A DNA stretch of 32,881 nt from Methanobrevibacter sp. (lineage in GTDB: Archaea; Methanobacteriota; Methanobacteria; Methanobacteriales; Methanobacteriaceae), in contig JAFRFD010000011.1 of NCBI GenBank assembly GCA_017434525.1, positions 1 to 32,881 of the forward strand. The letters run 5' to 3'. The notes beneath the pieces were generated by a model, which was not told where the DNA came from, ran no database searches, and worked only from the letters and a program-made list of their open reading frames with translations. The position numbers and the translations under genes were made by a program. Below are positions 1-8,205 of this stretch, piece after piece (positions within the stretch are counted from its first letter, which is position 1; the number at the start of each line of letters is the position of its first letter).

Positions 1-143
1 AGTCCAATGGAACTAACATGCTTTGATTTATATTATCATCTTTTAAAACCATGAATAAAACAACCATAAATATTTATATCTATAATAAAAGATTGTACTT
101 CATAGTATATAAAATTAAAGAAAAATAAGTCAATTAAAATTGG

Positions 144-167
144 AAAAAATTGTGACTTCGTGTCACA
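144..167 (-). terminator. hairpin plus T-run terminator of the LicD-like gene
   Basis: A perfect 6-bp inverted repeat (TGTGAC / GTCACA, arms at 151-156 and 162-167, loop TTCGT) lies about 60 bases past the stop of the minus-strand gene. Read on the minus strand it is followed at once by ATTTTTT. Hairpin plus U-tract is the shape of an intrinsic terminator. Archaea mainly need the U-tract, so the hairpin may instead protect the 3' end. Confidence 0.5.
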
Positions 168-226
168 TCCTCAAATAATAAAAAAAATATATTAATATGA
201 ATTATCTATAAAAATCTCATAAAAAA

Positions 227-1060
227 TTAATACTCCCCAAAATCAATGAATTCAGGGGCAGAATTAGCCCTTTCTTCTTCTGGAGGGATTTTCATATAAT
301 CTCCATAAATTTGAGTTAAAACATTGTCATAATTTTTAGGGATTCTAACTTCAAAATCTCCAAATTTGACTTTAGTAGCAGGCTCAAAATCATCTCTTTG
401 GAAAGGTGCATACTTACGATGGAAAAAAACAATAACCCTATCAGTTTTTTTATTATTAAACAAAGTCATTTCCTTTGTAAGTAACTTCTTCCAAGTTCTA
501 CGATTTACTGGAATGAAATTCAAAATATGGTATGCAGCATGATGTAAAAAAGTTCTAAATTTTGTATACATATCTACTTTAATACATGAATTAATAACAA
601 ATTGGTAAAAGAAAACATATGCTTTATGTTGCAATTTACCTAAAAAATCATTATTGGAAATATTATCAAGTGGAAACAAGTCTATATTAATTCCTAATTC
701 ATAACTCACATAAGAAGAGTACCAACGACTAAAAGTAGTATTTTTTAGAGAGACTTTAGCTAAAGAACCAAAACAATCATCGATATAATCCATTTGAATA
801 AGATCATATTTATCAGGTAATTCATTATACAATATGTTTAAAGCATTATCAAAATCTTCTCGAAATAACATAATATCCATATCATCATCCCAAGGAATAA
901 AACCATTGTGTCTTATAGCACCTAATAGAGAACCACCGTATAGATAATATTTTAAATCATGTTTATCCAAAATGTCTACAACATCTTTAAGAATCATCAA
1001 TTCTACTTCTTGTAAATGTTTTAATTCATCATCATCGTAATCTCTGAATTCAACAACCAT
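227..1060 (-). CDS. LicD family phosphotransferase
   Basis: This 277-residue protein belongs to the LicD family (nucleotidyltransferase fold), whose best-known members transfer phosphocholine from CDP-choline onto cell-surface glycans. The diagnostic block is at residues 41-63, with YGGSLLGAIRHNGFIPWDDD followed by a further acidic residue pair; the acidic cluster is the expected metal-binding site. No signal peptide or membrane segment is evident, fitting a cytoplasmic enzyme acting on lipid-linked glycans. It starts at an ATG without a clear Shine-Dalgarno and is transcribed away from the glycosyltransferase at 1339, sharing a 278-base AT-rich promoter region with it. A LicC-like nucleotidyltransferase lies 2.2 kb away, which supports a shared pathway. 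The donor group in archaea is unknown, so phosphocholine is only one possibility. Confidence 0.87.
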   Translation of the reverse strand: MVVEFRDYDDDELKHLQEVELMILKDVVDILDKHDLKYYLYGGSLLGAIRHNGFIPWDDDMDIMLFREDFDNALNILYNELPDKYDLIQMDYIDDCFGSLAKVSLKNTTFSRWYSSYVSYELGINIDLFPLDNISNNDFLGKLQHKAYVFFYQFVINSCIKVDMYTKFRTFLHHAAYHILNFIPVNRRTWKKLLTKEMTLFNNKKTDRVIVFFHRKYAPFQRDDFEPATKVKFGDFEVRIPKNYDNVLTQIYGDYMKIPPEEERANSAPEFIDFGEY

Positions 1061-1338
1061 GAATTTTTATCTATTTAAAATTATATATAAATTTATCATT
1101 GCCTCACCATTCGGCATTTTTAAAAATTTTTATTTGTTTAATTGAATATATTAACATATTAAATCCATTAAATTAAAAAAAAACAAGATTTAAAATGAAC
1201 TTATAGAAATAGAAATCAATTCAATTATTAAAAGAGGATTTTAACAAGATTGTTTTATTTAAAAATAATGATTAATATAAATATTAGAAATATAAAAAAT
1301 TATAATATTATTAAATTCAATTTATATGGCGATTAGAT

Positions 1339-2376
1339 ATGGATTATAAAATTAGTGTCATAATTCCAGTTTATAATGCAGAAAAAACATTGAAAAATGC
1401 TATTGAATCAGTCATAAATCAAAGCATTAAATTTGAAAATATTGAATTAATAATAGTTAATGATAACTCTACAGACAATTCGAAAAATATCATTAACCAA
1501 TATTCTAAAAAATATGAAAATATTATTGGAATTCATTTAAAAGAAAATTCTGGATTTCCTGGAAAACCTCGAAATATTGGTATAGATAATGCACATGCGC
1601 CTTATTTAATATTTCTAGATGCTGATGATGAGTATTTACCCCATGCATTCGAAACATATTATAATACAATTGCCAAAGAGAAATCAGATTTTGTAATGGC
1701 TAGCCATTATTGGAATCTAGAAAACGAAAAAGTTAAAGTTAATATCGTGCATGAATGTGAAGATAACTCAGATTTAATTAACATTAATCCCTTGTTAAAT
1801 GAAGAAAATTTTAGAAGAACTACTTATTATCATGTTGCTCCTTGGGGGAAGATATTTGATAAAAATTTAATTAATGAAAATAATATTAAATTTCTTGAAG
1901 ATGCATTATCTGAAGATGCTTACTTTTATTATCATGCATTAATAAAATCTAAACGGATTACATTATTGCCCAATGATATATTGTATATATATAATGTTTC
2001 TGATTCTAATGAATCAATTATCCATTCACATGATTTAAAAACATTTAATGCATTTTTAAAAGGAGTTGAAGAATTATTGAACTTACTTAAAAATGTAAAA
2101 TTTAAAAAAAGGCATCCTATTCGGGCAAGTATACATAGCTTAATATTATTATTTTCAAATTTAACTTTAAAAGAAAAAAGAGAAAATATCCATAGATTAT
2201 ATGAACTAGAATCATCAATAGATGAAGAAATTTATTTACCCTTAAAAGAAGTTAAATTATTGAATGACCAAATTTTAAAGCAAAATTACACTCGTGCAAT
2301 AATCCTTTCAGAAATATATTCCTTTTTGTATAGAAACAACACCCTTAGAAAAATTTACCGTAAGTTTAGGTCATAA
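1339..2376 (+). CDS. family 2 glycosyltransferase (surface glycan)
   Basis: This 345-residue protein has an N-terminal GT-A domain: ISVIIPVYNAEKTLKNAIES at about residues 5-24, then IIVNDNSTDNS, and the metal-binding acidic motif FLDADDEY near residue 95. Such GT2 enzymes transfer a sugar from a nucleotide sugar. The C-terminal half is basic and helix-rich with no clear membrane segments, unlike polysaccharide synthases. Donor and acceptor cannot be read from sequence. It is the first plus-strand gene of the decoration block and lies divergent to the LicD-like gene. No strong ribosome binding site is seen, so a short or absent leader is likely. Base composition is very AT-rich and resembles the next two genes. 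It is related to, but clearly distinct from, the GT2 at 9454. Confidence 0.87.
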   Translation: MDYKISVIIPVYNAEKTLKNAIESVINQSIKFENIELIIVNDNSTDNSKNIINQYSKKYENIIGIHLKENSGFPGKPRNIGIDNAHAPYLIFLDADDEYLPHAFETYYNTIAKEKSDFVMASHYWNLENEKVKVNIVHECEDNSDLININPLLNEENFRRTTYYHVAPWGKIFDKNLINENNIKFLEDALSEDAYFYYHALIKSKRITLLPNDILYIYNVSDSNESIIHSHDLKTFNAFLKGVEELLNLLKNVKFKKRHPIRASIHSLILLFSNLTLKEKRENIHRLYELESSIDEEIYLPLKEVKLLNDQILKQNYTRAIILSEIYSFLYRNNTLRKIYRKFRS

Positions 2377-2560
2377 AAAACTTAAAATTATATCACATAT
2401 ACAGTTTTTGTTGTTTGTATGAAACTTAAATTTAGGATACAATATCTTAATATATGTTAAATATCAAAAATAGTTCTATCAAAAAAAGTGTTTTTTATAA
2501 TCATTTCAAAACTATAAAATCATTATATGCAAATTTTTTAATATTATAAAGGTGTTATTA

Positions 2561-3271
2561 ATGGCTAGATTATATGGAAAAAAAGAAGATATTGATTCTG
2601 ATACTGTTAGAAATTTCTTTGATAAACGTGCGGAAAAAGACGTTGAAAATTTAATGACAATAACCTCTTTTCAAGAAAATGATTATTTAGAAAAAAGACA
2701 AAAAGAAGAAATTAATCTAATTTCTAAAAAAATTGATTTTAATGGAAAAAAAATATTAGAAATCGGTTGCGGACTTGGAAGATGGGCGGACTTCTTTCAT
2801 GATAAATGTAGTGAATATGTTGGTATTGATTACTCCGAAAATCTAATTGAAATAGCTAAAAAACATTTTAATTTTCCTAATTGCTACTTTGAGATACTCT
2901 CTGCAACAGAACTGGATGAAGATAATTTACCTATTAATGGACCATACGACATCATTTTCATCACAGGGGTTATAATGTACCTAAATGATAATGATATAGA
3001 TATAATGATTGAAAAGATTAATAAATTAACACATGAAAATTCAATAATATACATACGCGAGTCAACTTCAGTTTTAGATACACGATTAACATTGAAAGAC
3101 TTTTATTCAAAAGAATTAAAATCAGATTATAATGTTATATATAGAACAAAAAAAGAATTACTTGAGTTTTTTGAAAAAATTGAAAATATCAATTCAATCG
3201 AAACATCACTAATACATACAGAATATAACGATTTTGATGAGACTTCATTTAGATATTTTATTTTAAAATAA
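2561..3271 (+). CDS. class I SAM-dependent methyltransferase
   Basis: This 236-residue protein carries the SAM-binding motif ILEIGCGLGRWADFF and the following acidic strand VGIDYSENLIEIAKKHF typical of the Rossmann-fold class I methyltransferases. I place the start at the ATG at 2561, because an in-frame GTG at 2552 lies inside the ribosome binding site AAAGGTG, seven bases upstream of that ATG. The substrate is unknown. Only nine bases separate it from the LicC-like gene, so the two are probably co-transcribed. With LicC- and LicD-like proteins nearby, methylation of an amino-alcohol or sugar headgroup is an attractive but untested idea. Alternatives are O- or N-methylation of a sugar in the same glycan. 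Confidence 0.85.
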   Translation: MARLYGKKEDIDSDTVRNFFDKRAEKDVENLMTITSFQENDYLEKRQKEEINLISKKIDFNGKKILEIGCGLGRWADFFHDKCSEYVGIDYSENLIEIAKKHFNFPNCYFEILSATELDEDNLPINGPYDIIFITGVIMYLNDNDIDIMIEKINKLTHENSIIYIRESTSVLDTRLTLKDFYSKELKSDYNVIYRTKKELLEFFEKIENINSIETSLIHTEYNDFDETSFRYFILK

Positions 3272-3280
3272 GGTGATTTT

Positions 3281-3931
3281 ATGACAAAAATTAATCATGC
3301 AGTAATATGTGCAGCAGGTTTAGGATCCAGACTTGGAAAAAATATGCCAAAAACATTGGTAAATGTAACAGATGATAAAAAAATTATCGATTTCCAATTA
3401 GAAATGGTTGAAGACATTGAATTAGTATCTTATGTCATAGGATATCAATGTGAAAAAGTTATGGAATATGTAAAAGATAAAAGAGAAGATTTAAGGATTA
3501 TTCACAACCCAGGCTATGAACATAATTCAACAAGCTATTCTATCTACCTAGCAACAAAAGATATTGATGAACCATATGTATCTATTGATGGAGATTTATT
3601 AATTAATAAAGAGGAATTTAAAAGTTTTTATAAATCTTTTAAAGGAGAAACAATTTTAGGAATAACCCCTGCAAAAACTGAAGATGGAGTATATGCCATT
3701 TTAAATGATAAACAAGAAATTATTTCATTTCAAAGACAACCTAAAACCCCTCATGAATGGGCAAATATAGCTTGTATTGAAAAGCCCGTTGTGTTAGACA
3801 AAGATGCACCTTACGTTTATCCTCAATTTGAAAAACATTTACCTCTTAAATCATTTAATATTAATAATTTATTTGAAGTAGATACTCCTGGTGATTTTGA
3901 ATTTGCATTAAAAAATTTAGATAAACTATAA
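3281..3931 (+). CDS. LicC-like nucleotidyltransferase
   Basis: This 216-residue protein has the N-terminal signature of NTP transferases, CAAGLGSRLGKNMPKTLVNV at residues 10-29 (Gly-rich loop plus the PK lysine), and the metal-binding SIDGDLLI near residue 105. Its size and layout match small cytidylyltransferases such as LicC (CTP:phosphocholine cytidylyltransferase) and related alditol-phosphate or sugar-phosphate nucleotidyltransferases. The AGGTGAT ribosome binding site overlaps the end of the methyltransferase intergenic gap, so it belongs to the same operon. A LicD-type transferase uses a CDP-linked donor, so the pair LicC-like plus LicD-like in one block is meaningful. Glucose-1-phosphate-type substrates cannot be excluded. 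Confidence 0.8.
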   Translation: MTKINHAVICAAGLGSRLGKNMPKTLVNVTDDKKIIDFQLEMVEDIELVSYVIGYQCEKVMEYVKDKREDLRIIHNPGYEHNSTSYSIYLATKDIDEPYVSIDGDLLINKEEFKSFYKSFKGETILGITPAKTEDGVYAILNDKQEIISFQRQPKTPHEWANIACIEKPVVLDKDAPYVYPQFEKHLPLKSFNINNLFEVDTPGDFEFALKNLDKL

Positions 3932-4136
3932 TAAGATAGAATATTAATGGATATAATCTTAAAAGACTTAATTTAATTTGGAATTTGGTATTGTTATATA
4001 TTCATTGAAAAAGAATGAATTAAATAGAAGTTTTAGTTATTTAGTTAATATAATTAAAGAAAACATGAAAAAATAGAAAAACACACAAATCTCAATAAAT
4101 ATCAAATATTATATTAACCCCTAAAAATTTGATAAT

Positions 4137-5132
4137 ATGAAAACAAAAAAAGAGAGAATTTTTTACTACGATTTTTTAAGAGCATTCGCCATAATTGCAG
4201 TGCTTATTTGTCATGTTGACTTCTTTTTTGGTTCTTTAGATACCCCTATCAAAATTATAAGCCAAATGACCTTCCATGACATCGGAAGAATCGGCGTGCC
4301 TATTTTTTTAATGATCAGCGGTGCCTTGCTTCTCAATAGGAAATATGAATTAGGAGATTTTTTAAAAAGAAGGTTTGCAAGAATCATCTACCCGTTCATC
4401 TTTTGGATAATACTAATTTCCGCTCAAATTCTCTATCTTAATGGAAGTTATACCAAAGTTTGGAACACTTTCATCGGAAACCCTTCAATAACATGGTATT
4501 TCTGGACTTTAATCGGAATATACCTGTTCATTCCGGTCATCAACACATTCATTGAAAAATACGGACTCAAAGGCTGTGAATATTTCCTGGCGATTTGGTT
4601 TGCAACAATCATTCTAAAAACATTCAGTTCTTATCCGCTCTTTCCGGACTTCAATCTGGACTACTTTGCAGGATATATCGGATATCCTGTTCTCGGCTAT
4701 TACCTGAACAACAGGGAATTTAACCTAACCGACAAGAAGATGTGCATTCTCGGACTGATTACGCTCATACTTTCATTGGGAGTGTTCGTATATCTGGATT
4801 ACAACAATATCAATTACATCTCCCTGATTTATCAAAATATTCCAATGGTATTCATGGGAGCGGGCATGTTTGTTTTCATCAAATATCTTGACAGCATCAC
4901 TTCATTTAGACATGTTAAGGACAACATCATTGGAAAGGCAATCATTTCAATAAGCTTATGCAGCTATGGGATGTATTTTTCCCATGTAATCGTGCTGAAA
5001 TTCCTAGCTCCGTTCAATCCCAAATCCAATCTATTATTCCCCGTGATGTTTGCGCTTACGGTGTTCCTCTCATGGCTATTGCCGTACATCTTCTCAAAGA
5101 TTCCATACATTAAAACATTCAGTGGAGTCTGA
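4137..5132 (+). CDS. membrane acyltransferase, acyltransferase 3 family
   Basis: This 331-residue integral membrane protein has about ten hydrophobic segments. The start FYYDFLRAFAIIAVLICHVD contains the family's conserved R and H (residues 15 and 26), and GRIGVPIFLMISGALLL follows. The acyltransferase 3 (OafA/WecH) family moves acyl groups, often acetyl, onto surface sugars or peptides. The acceptor is unknown; the neighbouring glycan genes suggest a cell-envelope polymer. The first 250 bases are AT-rich like the block upstream, whereas the rest is visibly richer in G and C. A TATA-like ATATTATATT about 25-35 bases before the ATG and the lack of a Shine-Dalgarno suggest a nearly leaderless transcript. 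It is separated by 205 bases from the LicC-like gene, so it is likely a separate unit. Confidence 0.87.
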   Translation: MKTKKERIFYYDFLRAFAIIAVLICHVDFFFGSLDTPIKIISQMTFHDIGRIGVPIFLMISGALLLNRKYELGDFLKRRFARIIYPFIFWIILISAQILYLNGSYTKVWNTFIGNPSITWYFWTLIGIYLFIPVINTFIEKYGLKGCEYFLAIWFATIILKTFSSYPLFPDFNLDYFAGYIGYPVLGYYLNNREFNLTDKKMCILGLITLILSLGVFVYLDYNNINYISLIYQNIPMVFMGAGMFVFIKYLDSITSFRHVKDNIIGKAIISISLCSYGMYFSHVIVLKFLAPFNPKSNLLFPVMFALTVFLSWLLPYIFSKIPYIKTFSGV

Positions 5133-5179
5133 ATCAACAATTCCAAATACTTAAATACAACATCCGAGTTACTATTTCT

Positions 5180-6688
5180 ATGAATAGGAAAATATTAATT
5201 GCCCTTATTGCTATTGTAATAGTAATCGGCGCGGGAATATATGCATTCACCAACACGGGTTCAAGCAGCGGCCCAATAAGTGTTGATGCAAATGCACTGG
5301 AAGATAGGGGAAACCTTGTCGTTGACTCTAAAAGCTTAGATGAAAGCAACGGATTTTACCACACCGATGCTGCAGACAACAATACCATTTTAATCAAGAA
5401 CAAAGGTGCCCTGAAGTTAGTAAACTCCATAATCAACAAGACTGGAGATACACAGACTTCAGGAGATGACGCTGACTTTTACGGCGTTAACTCCGCTATT
5501 TTAGTAAACACCAACGGAACATTGGACATTTCCAATGTTGAAATCAATACCAACTCCAAAGGATCCAACGGTATTTTTGTAACCAATGGCGAAGCTTCTT
5601 CAACTGGAAGTTCCCAACAGGGAAATTCTTCTGGAGGTTCACAGCCTCCTGAAGCAACCGGTGGAAATTCCCAACAGGGAGGAAGTGGAGGCCAACCTCC
5701 AGAAATGCCGTCCGGTGCAGGCAGCGGTGAAGGCCAAGGTGGAGGCGGACAGCCTGGTCAAACCACAGTGTCCGGAACCACAGAAGCAAACATTAAAAAT
5801 GTGAAAATCACAACACACTCCGATAAGTCAAGAGGTCTTGATGCAACCTACAACGGCAAAATTACCGCAAGTAACGTCATCATCAACACTGACGGTCAAA
5901 GCTGTGCGGCTCTTGCAACAGACCGTGGAGAAGGCCATGTTCATGTTTCAAATTCTGAAATCAACACAGGAGTAAGCAGGGATTCAGGCAGGGGATCACC
6001 TTTAATATATTCAACAGGTAACATCACCCTTGACAATTCCAAAGGTACTGCATATGTGTCCCAAATTGCCTGCATTGAAGGTAAAAACTCAATTGAACTT
6101 TCAAACTCTGACCTGACCGGTTACGCCGAAGGAAACCGTAAGGATGGAGACGAATATGTTGACTTGGGAGGAATTTTCATCTACCAATCCATGAGCGGGG
6201 ATGCTGATGTTGGAACATCACTCTTTACCGCCAAAAACTCAAAACTGTCAATAGCTTCCGATTCATCAGTATACAAAGAAGCACCAATGTTCCATGTAAC
6301 CAATACTGCATGTGTGATTGATTTGGAAAACACTGAACTAAGCTTTGGCAGCGGAACATTCCTGCAGATAGCCGGACAAAACCAATGGGGAACAACCGGC
6401 TCCAACGGAGGAGTGGCTGAATTAAATACAGATAACGAAAAAATAGACGGCAACATCATTGTCGATTCCATAAGCTCCCTTAATTGGACAATGAAAAATA
6501 CCGAATTTAAAGGAGCCATCAATTCAACCGGAAACACTACCGTCAATGTGGCAGAGGGTTCTACCTGGACCTTAACTGGTGACAGTTCACTTTCAAGTCT
6601 GGAAGTTTCAGGAAAAATTGACTATGGCAACTATAAACTGACTGTCAATGGCAAAACATACGACAGTTCAAACCCATTTAAAGGATAG
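5180..6688 (+). CDS. secreted beta-helix-like surface protein with Gly/Gln/Pro-rich insert
   Basis: This 502-residue protein begins with a signal peptide or N-terminal anchor (ILIALIAIVIVIGAGIYAF, residues 5-23). From about residue 44 it is made of short repeating strands rich in N, S, T and I, such as ILVNTNGTLDISNVEINTNS and NVIINTDGQ, the pattern of a right-handed parallel beta-helix. Residues 137-200 are a low-complexity insert of G, Q, P, S and E, with the DNA word TTCCCAACAGGGA occurring twice 57 bases apart (5611 and 5668). There is no C-terminal anchor or LPXTG-like motif. Methanobrevibacter species are known to carry many adhesin-like beta-helix proteins; similar Gly/Pro-rich inserts occur in gut Firmicutes proteins. 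Binding or enzymatic function is unknown. It has its own TATA-like promoter (ACTTAAATAC near 5150) and ends in a hairpin. Confidence 0.75.
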   Translation: MNRKILIALIAIVIVIGAGIYAFTNTGSSSGPISVDANALEDRGNLVVDSKSLDESNGFYHTDAADNNTILIKNKGALKLVNSIINKTGDTQTSGDDADFYGVNSAILVNTNGTLDISNVEINTNSKGSNGIFVTNGEASSTGSSQQGNSSGGSQPPEATGGNSQQGGSGGQPPEMPSGAGSGEGQGGGGQPGQTTVSGTTEANIKNVKITTHSDKSRGLDATYNGKITASNVIINTDGQSCAALATDRGEGHVHVSNSEINTGVSRDSGRGSPLIYSTGNITLDNSKGTAYVSQIACIEGKNSIELSNSDLTGYAEGNRKDGDEYVDLGGIFIYQSMSGDADVGTSLFTAKNSKLSIASDSSVYKEAPMFHVTNTACVIDLENTELSFGSGTFLQIAGQNQWGTTGSNGGVAELNTDNEKIDGNIIVDSISSLNWTMKNTEFKGAINSTGNTTVNVAEGSTWTLTGDSSLSSLEVSGKIDYGNYKLTVNGKTYDSSNPFKG

Positions 6689-6721
6689 GAAAGATTGATT
6701 TCTTTCCTAATTTCTATTTTT
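6687..6721 (+). terminator. hairpin terminator between convergent genes
   Basis: AGGAAAGA (6687-6694) and TCTTTCCT (6701-6708) form a perfect 8-bp stem with the loop TTGATT. The hairpin overlaps the stop codon of the surface-protein gene and is followed by a T-rich tract. It lies directly between this gene and the convergent flavoprotein gene, so it could end transcription from the plus strand and perhaps both. Confidence 0.6.
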
Positions 6722-7235
6722 AGCAGTGAAAACCTGCATCATATACTTCTTTTAACAAATCAGGTTGGGTTTTTGCATCACCTATTACTGTGAATACTGC
6801 CTTTTCTGTAGGATTTTTAGAAAAGCTGATGAAATCCCTTATTCCTGTCAGTGCATTTCCATTTGATGCACCGGCAGCAGTTATGATGTAATATTCCTTG
6901 TTCTCCAATTGGTTGAATATCGGATAGCATCTGTCAAAGAACCTTTTTAGGGTTCCGCACATGGAATAGTAGTATATTGGAGTTGCATATACTATTACAT
7001 CCGCTTCCATCATCTTGTCAAGCACCTCTTCAAGGCCATCCTCCTGGAAACATTTCATTTCAGGTGTTTTGCATTTGTAGCATGCCTTGCATGCATGGAA
7101 TCTGATTTCTTCCAGGTTATATTTTACTACAGCATTATCAGCATCTAGGGCGCCTTTAACAAATTCATCGCACAAGGTATCTGAATTTCCACCAATCCTT
7201 GGTGATGAACTGATTACAACTACTTTTTTACTCAT
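6720..7235 (-). CDS. iron-sulfur flavoprotein, NADPH-dependent FMN reductase family
   Basis: This 171-residue flavodoxin-fold protein opens with KKVVVISSSPRIGGNSDTLC, the FMN phosphate-binding loop of the family. Cysteines 49, 52, 55 and 62 form CX2CX2CX6C, the compact motif of archaeal iron-sulfur flavoproteins that bind a [4Fe-4S] cluster next to FMN. YATPIYYYSMCGTLKRFFDR is a second family block. A role in electron transfer or in reducing oxygen or peroxide is known for ISF of Methanosarcina; here it is inferred. I take the ATG at 7235, which overlaps the flavodoxin stop by eight bases (ATGAGTAA), rather than an in-frame TTG six bases upstream. The overlap implies translational coupling with the flavodoxin. 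Confidence 0.85.
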   Translation of the reverse strand: MSKKVVVISSSPRIGGNSDTLCDEFVKGALDADNAVVKYNLEEIRFHACKACYKCKTPEMKCFQEDGLEEVLDKMMEADVIVYATPIYYYSMCGTLKRFFDRCYPIFNQLENKEYYIITAAGASNGNALTGIRDFISFSKNPTEKAVFTVIGDAKTQPDLLKEVYDAGFHC

Positions 7236-7692
7236 TTTCAATCCACTCTTTTGCTTTTGAAGTATTACCCATAAATCTCATTCCTTTAGAAAAATCAAGT
7301 TCAGGATATGAGTTTTGAAGATCATTTACACACTTGTCAATGCCTGACCCTCCGGATGTACAGAATGCCTTAATTGTTTTGCCAGTCAAATCAACGCTTT
7401 CTATGAATGTGTTGATGATTGTCGGTGCTGTATACCACCATACCGGAAATCCGATAACCACAATATCATAATTGGAAACATCACATGTTTCTTTGATTGG
7501 TGGTCTGAATTCCTTGTCGTTCATCTCTATTGTTGATCTTGAATTTTTATCTGTCCAGTCCAAATCTGCAGGAGTATAAGTTTCAGTAGGTTGAATTTCA
7601 AAGACATCATAGCCATTTTCACTAGCTATCTTTTCTGCTACATCTTTTGTTACTCCGCTTGCTGAGAAATATGCAATTAGAACATTACTCAT
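7228..7692 (-). CDS. flavodoxin
   Basis: This 154-residue protein matches flavodoxins: the FMN phosphate loop YFSASGVTKDVAEKIA at residues 9-24, VIGFPVWWYTAPTIINTFIE and the block KAFCTSGGSG. It should be a soluble one- or two-electron carrier. It is the first gene of a two-gene unit with the iron-sulfur flavoprotein and overlaps it, so the two probably exchange electrons; that partnership is inference. The ribosome binding site AGGTGAT sits just before the ATG. A long run of A/T with TATATATTATAA elements lies at 7713-7732, a suitable promoter. Confidence 0.88.
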   Translation of the reverse strand: MSNVLIAYFSASGVTKDVAEKIASENGYDVFEIQPTETYTPADLDWTDKNSRSTIEMNDKEFRPPIKETCDVSNYDIVVIGFPVWWYTAPTIINTFIESVDLTGKTIKAFCTSGGSGIDKCVNDLQNSYPELDFSKGMRFMGNTSKAKEWIENE

Positions 7693-7832
7693 ATTATCAC
7701 CTAATTAAAATTATATTTTTATAATATATAATTGTTTTAATTCGCAACAATTGTAATTAAGACAATAATTATAAACCTTAAATTCTAAAAAAGAAACAAT
7801 TTTACAAGAAAAAAGCAATGTTATAAAATTCT

Positions 7833-7840
7833 AAAAAAAA
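7833..7840 (-). terminator. oligo-T terminator after the DUF2283-like gene
   Basis: Eight consecutive A on the plus strand give T8 on the minus strand, starting two bases after the stop codon of the DUF2283-like gene. Oligo-T tracts are the normal intrinsic terminators of methanogen transcripts. Confidence 0.4.
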
Positions 7841-7842
7841 TA

Positions 7843-8205
7843 TTAAGCAGTAGAAAAAATAGTCTCCATTTCAGGGATTCCATAGTTATTAGCAAGATTT
7901 TGTTTAAAACAGATATCTTTCTCTTGTTCTAAAACAAAATAAGTGAATTTAATTTGAATGCAAATTAATTCGTCACTGATAACAATACTCATATCAATAT
8001 TTGGAGACATGAGATTTTTTTTGTCAATACCCAATATTTTTGAAGTACTAATTATTTCTAATGCTGCAGGAAAACCATGTTCATCTAAATCCAAAATAAT
8101 ACCCTTAGCTATTTCTATTGATTTTTCATATCTAAATGATTCTTCAATGGAAATATCAATCATATCATATTCACAATCATATGCATAATCTAATTTAGAT
8201 TTCAT
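7843..8205 (-). CDS. DUF2283-like protein, probable antitoxin-type partner
   Basis: This 120-residue protein begins like DUF2283 proteins: YDCEYDMIDISI, then AKGIILDLDEHGFPAALEI, the usual hydrophobic strand ending in DxxGxPxxxEI. The C-terminal extension ending in NNYGIPE is not part of the short canonical domain. The ATG at 8205 is chosen over an in-frame TTG at 8208 because GGAGG (8213-8217 region) is eight bases before it. The ATG overlaps the stop of the upstream toxin-like pseudogene as TGATG. DUF2283 genes often sit next to DUF4258 genes in putative toxin-antitoxin pairs, which is the context seen here. A paralog occurs at 21051-21398. The biochemical function is not established. Confidence 0.65.
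   Translation of the reverse strand: MKSKLDYAYDCEYDMIDISIEESFRYEKSIEIAKGIILDLDEHGFPAALEIISTSKILGIDKKNLMSPNIDMSIVISDELICIQIKFTYFVLEQEKDICFKQNLANNYGIPEMETIFSTA

Noticed and set aside
1061..1338. A small gene or RNA in the longest gene-free gap
   Set aside because: I found only short AT-rich frames without ribosome binding sites, no tRNA-like structure, and a repeated AACAAGATT that is too short to interpret.
6181..6546. 121-codon minus-strand frame inside the surface-protein gene
   Set aside because: It is antisense to beta-helix repeats with strong codon regularity on the plus strand; no start signal is seen.
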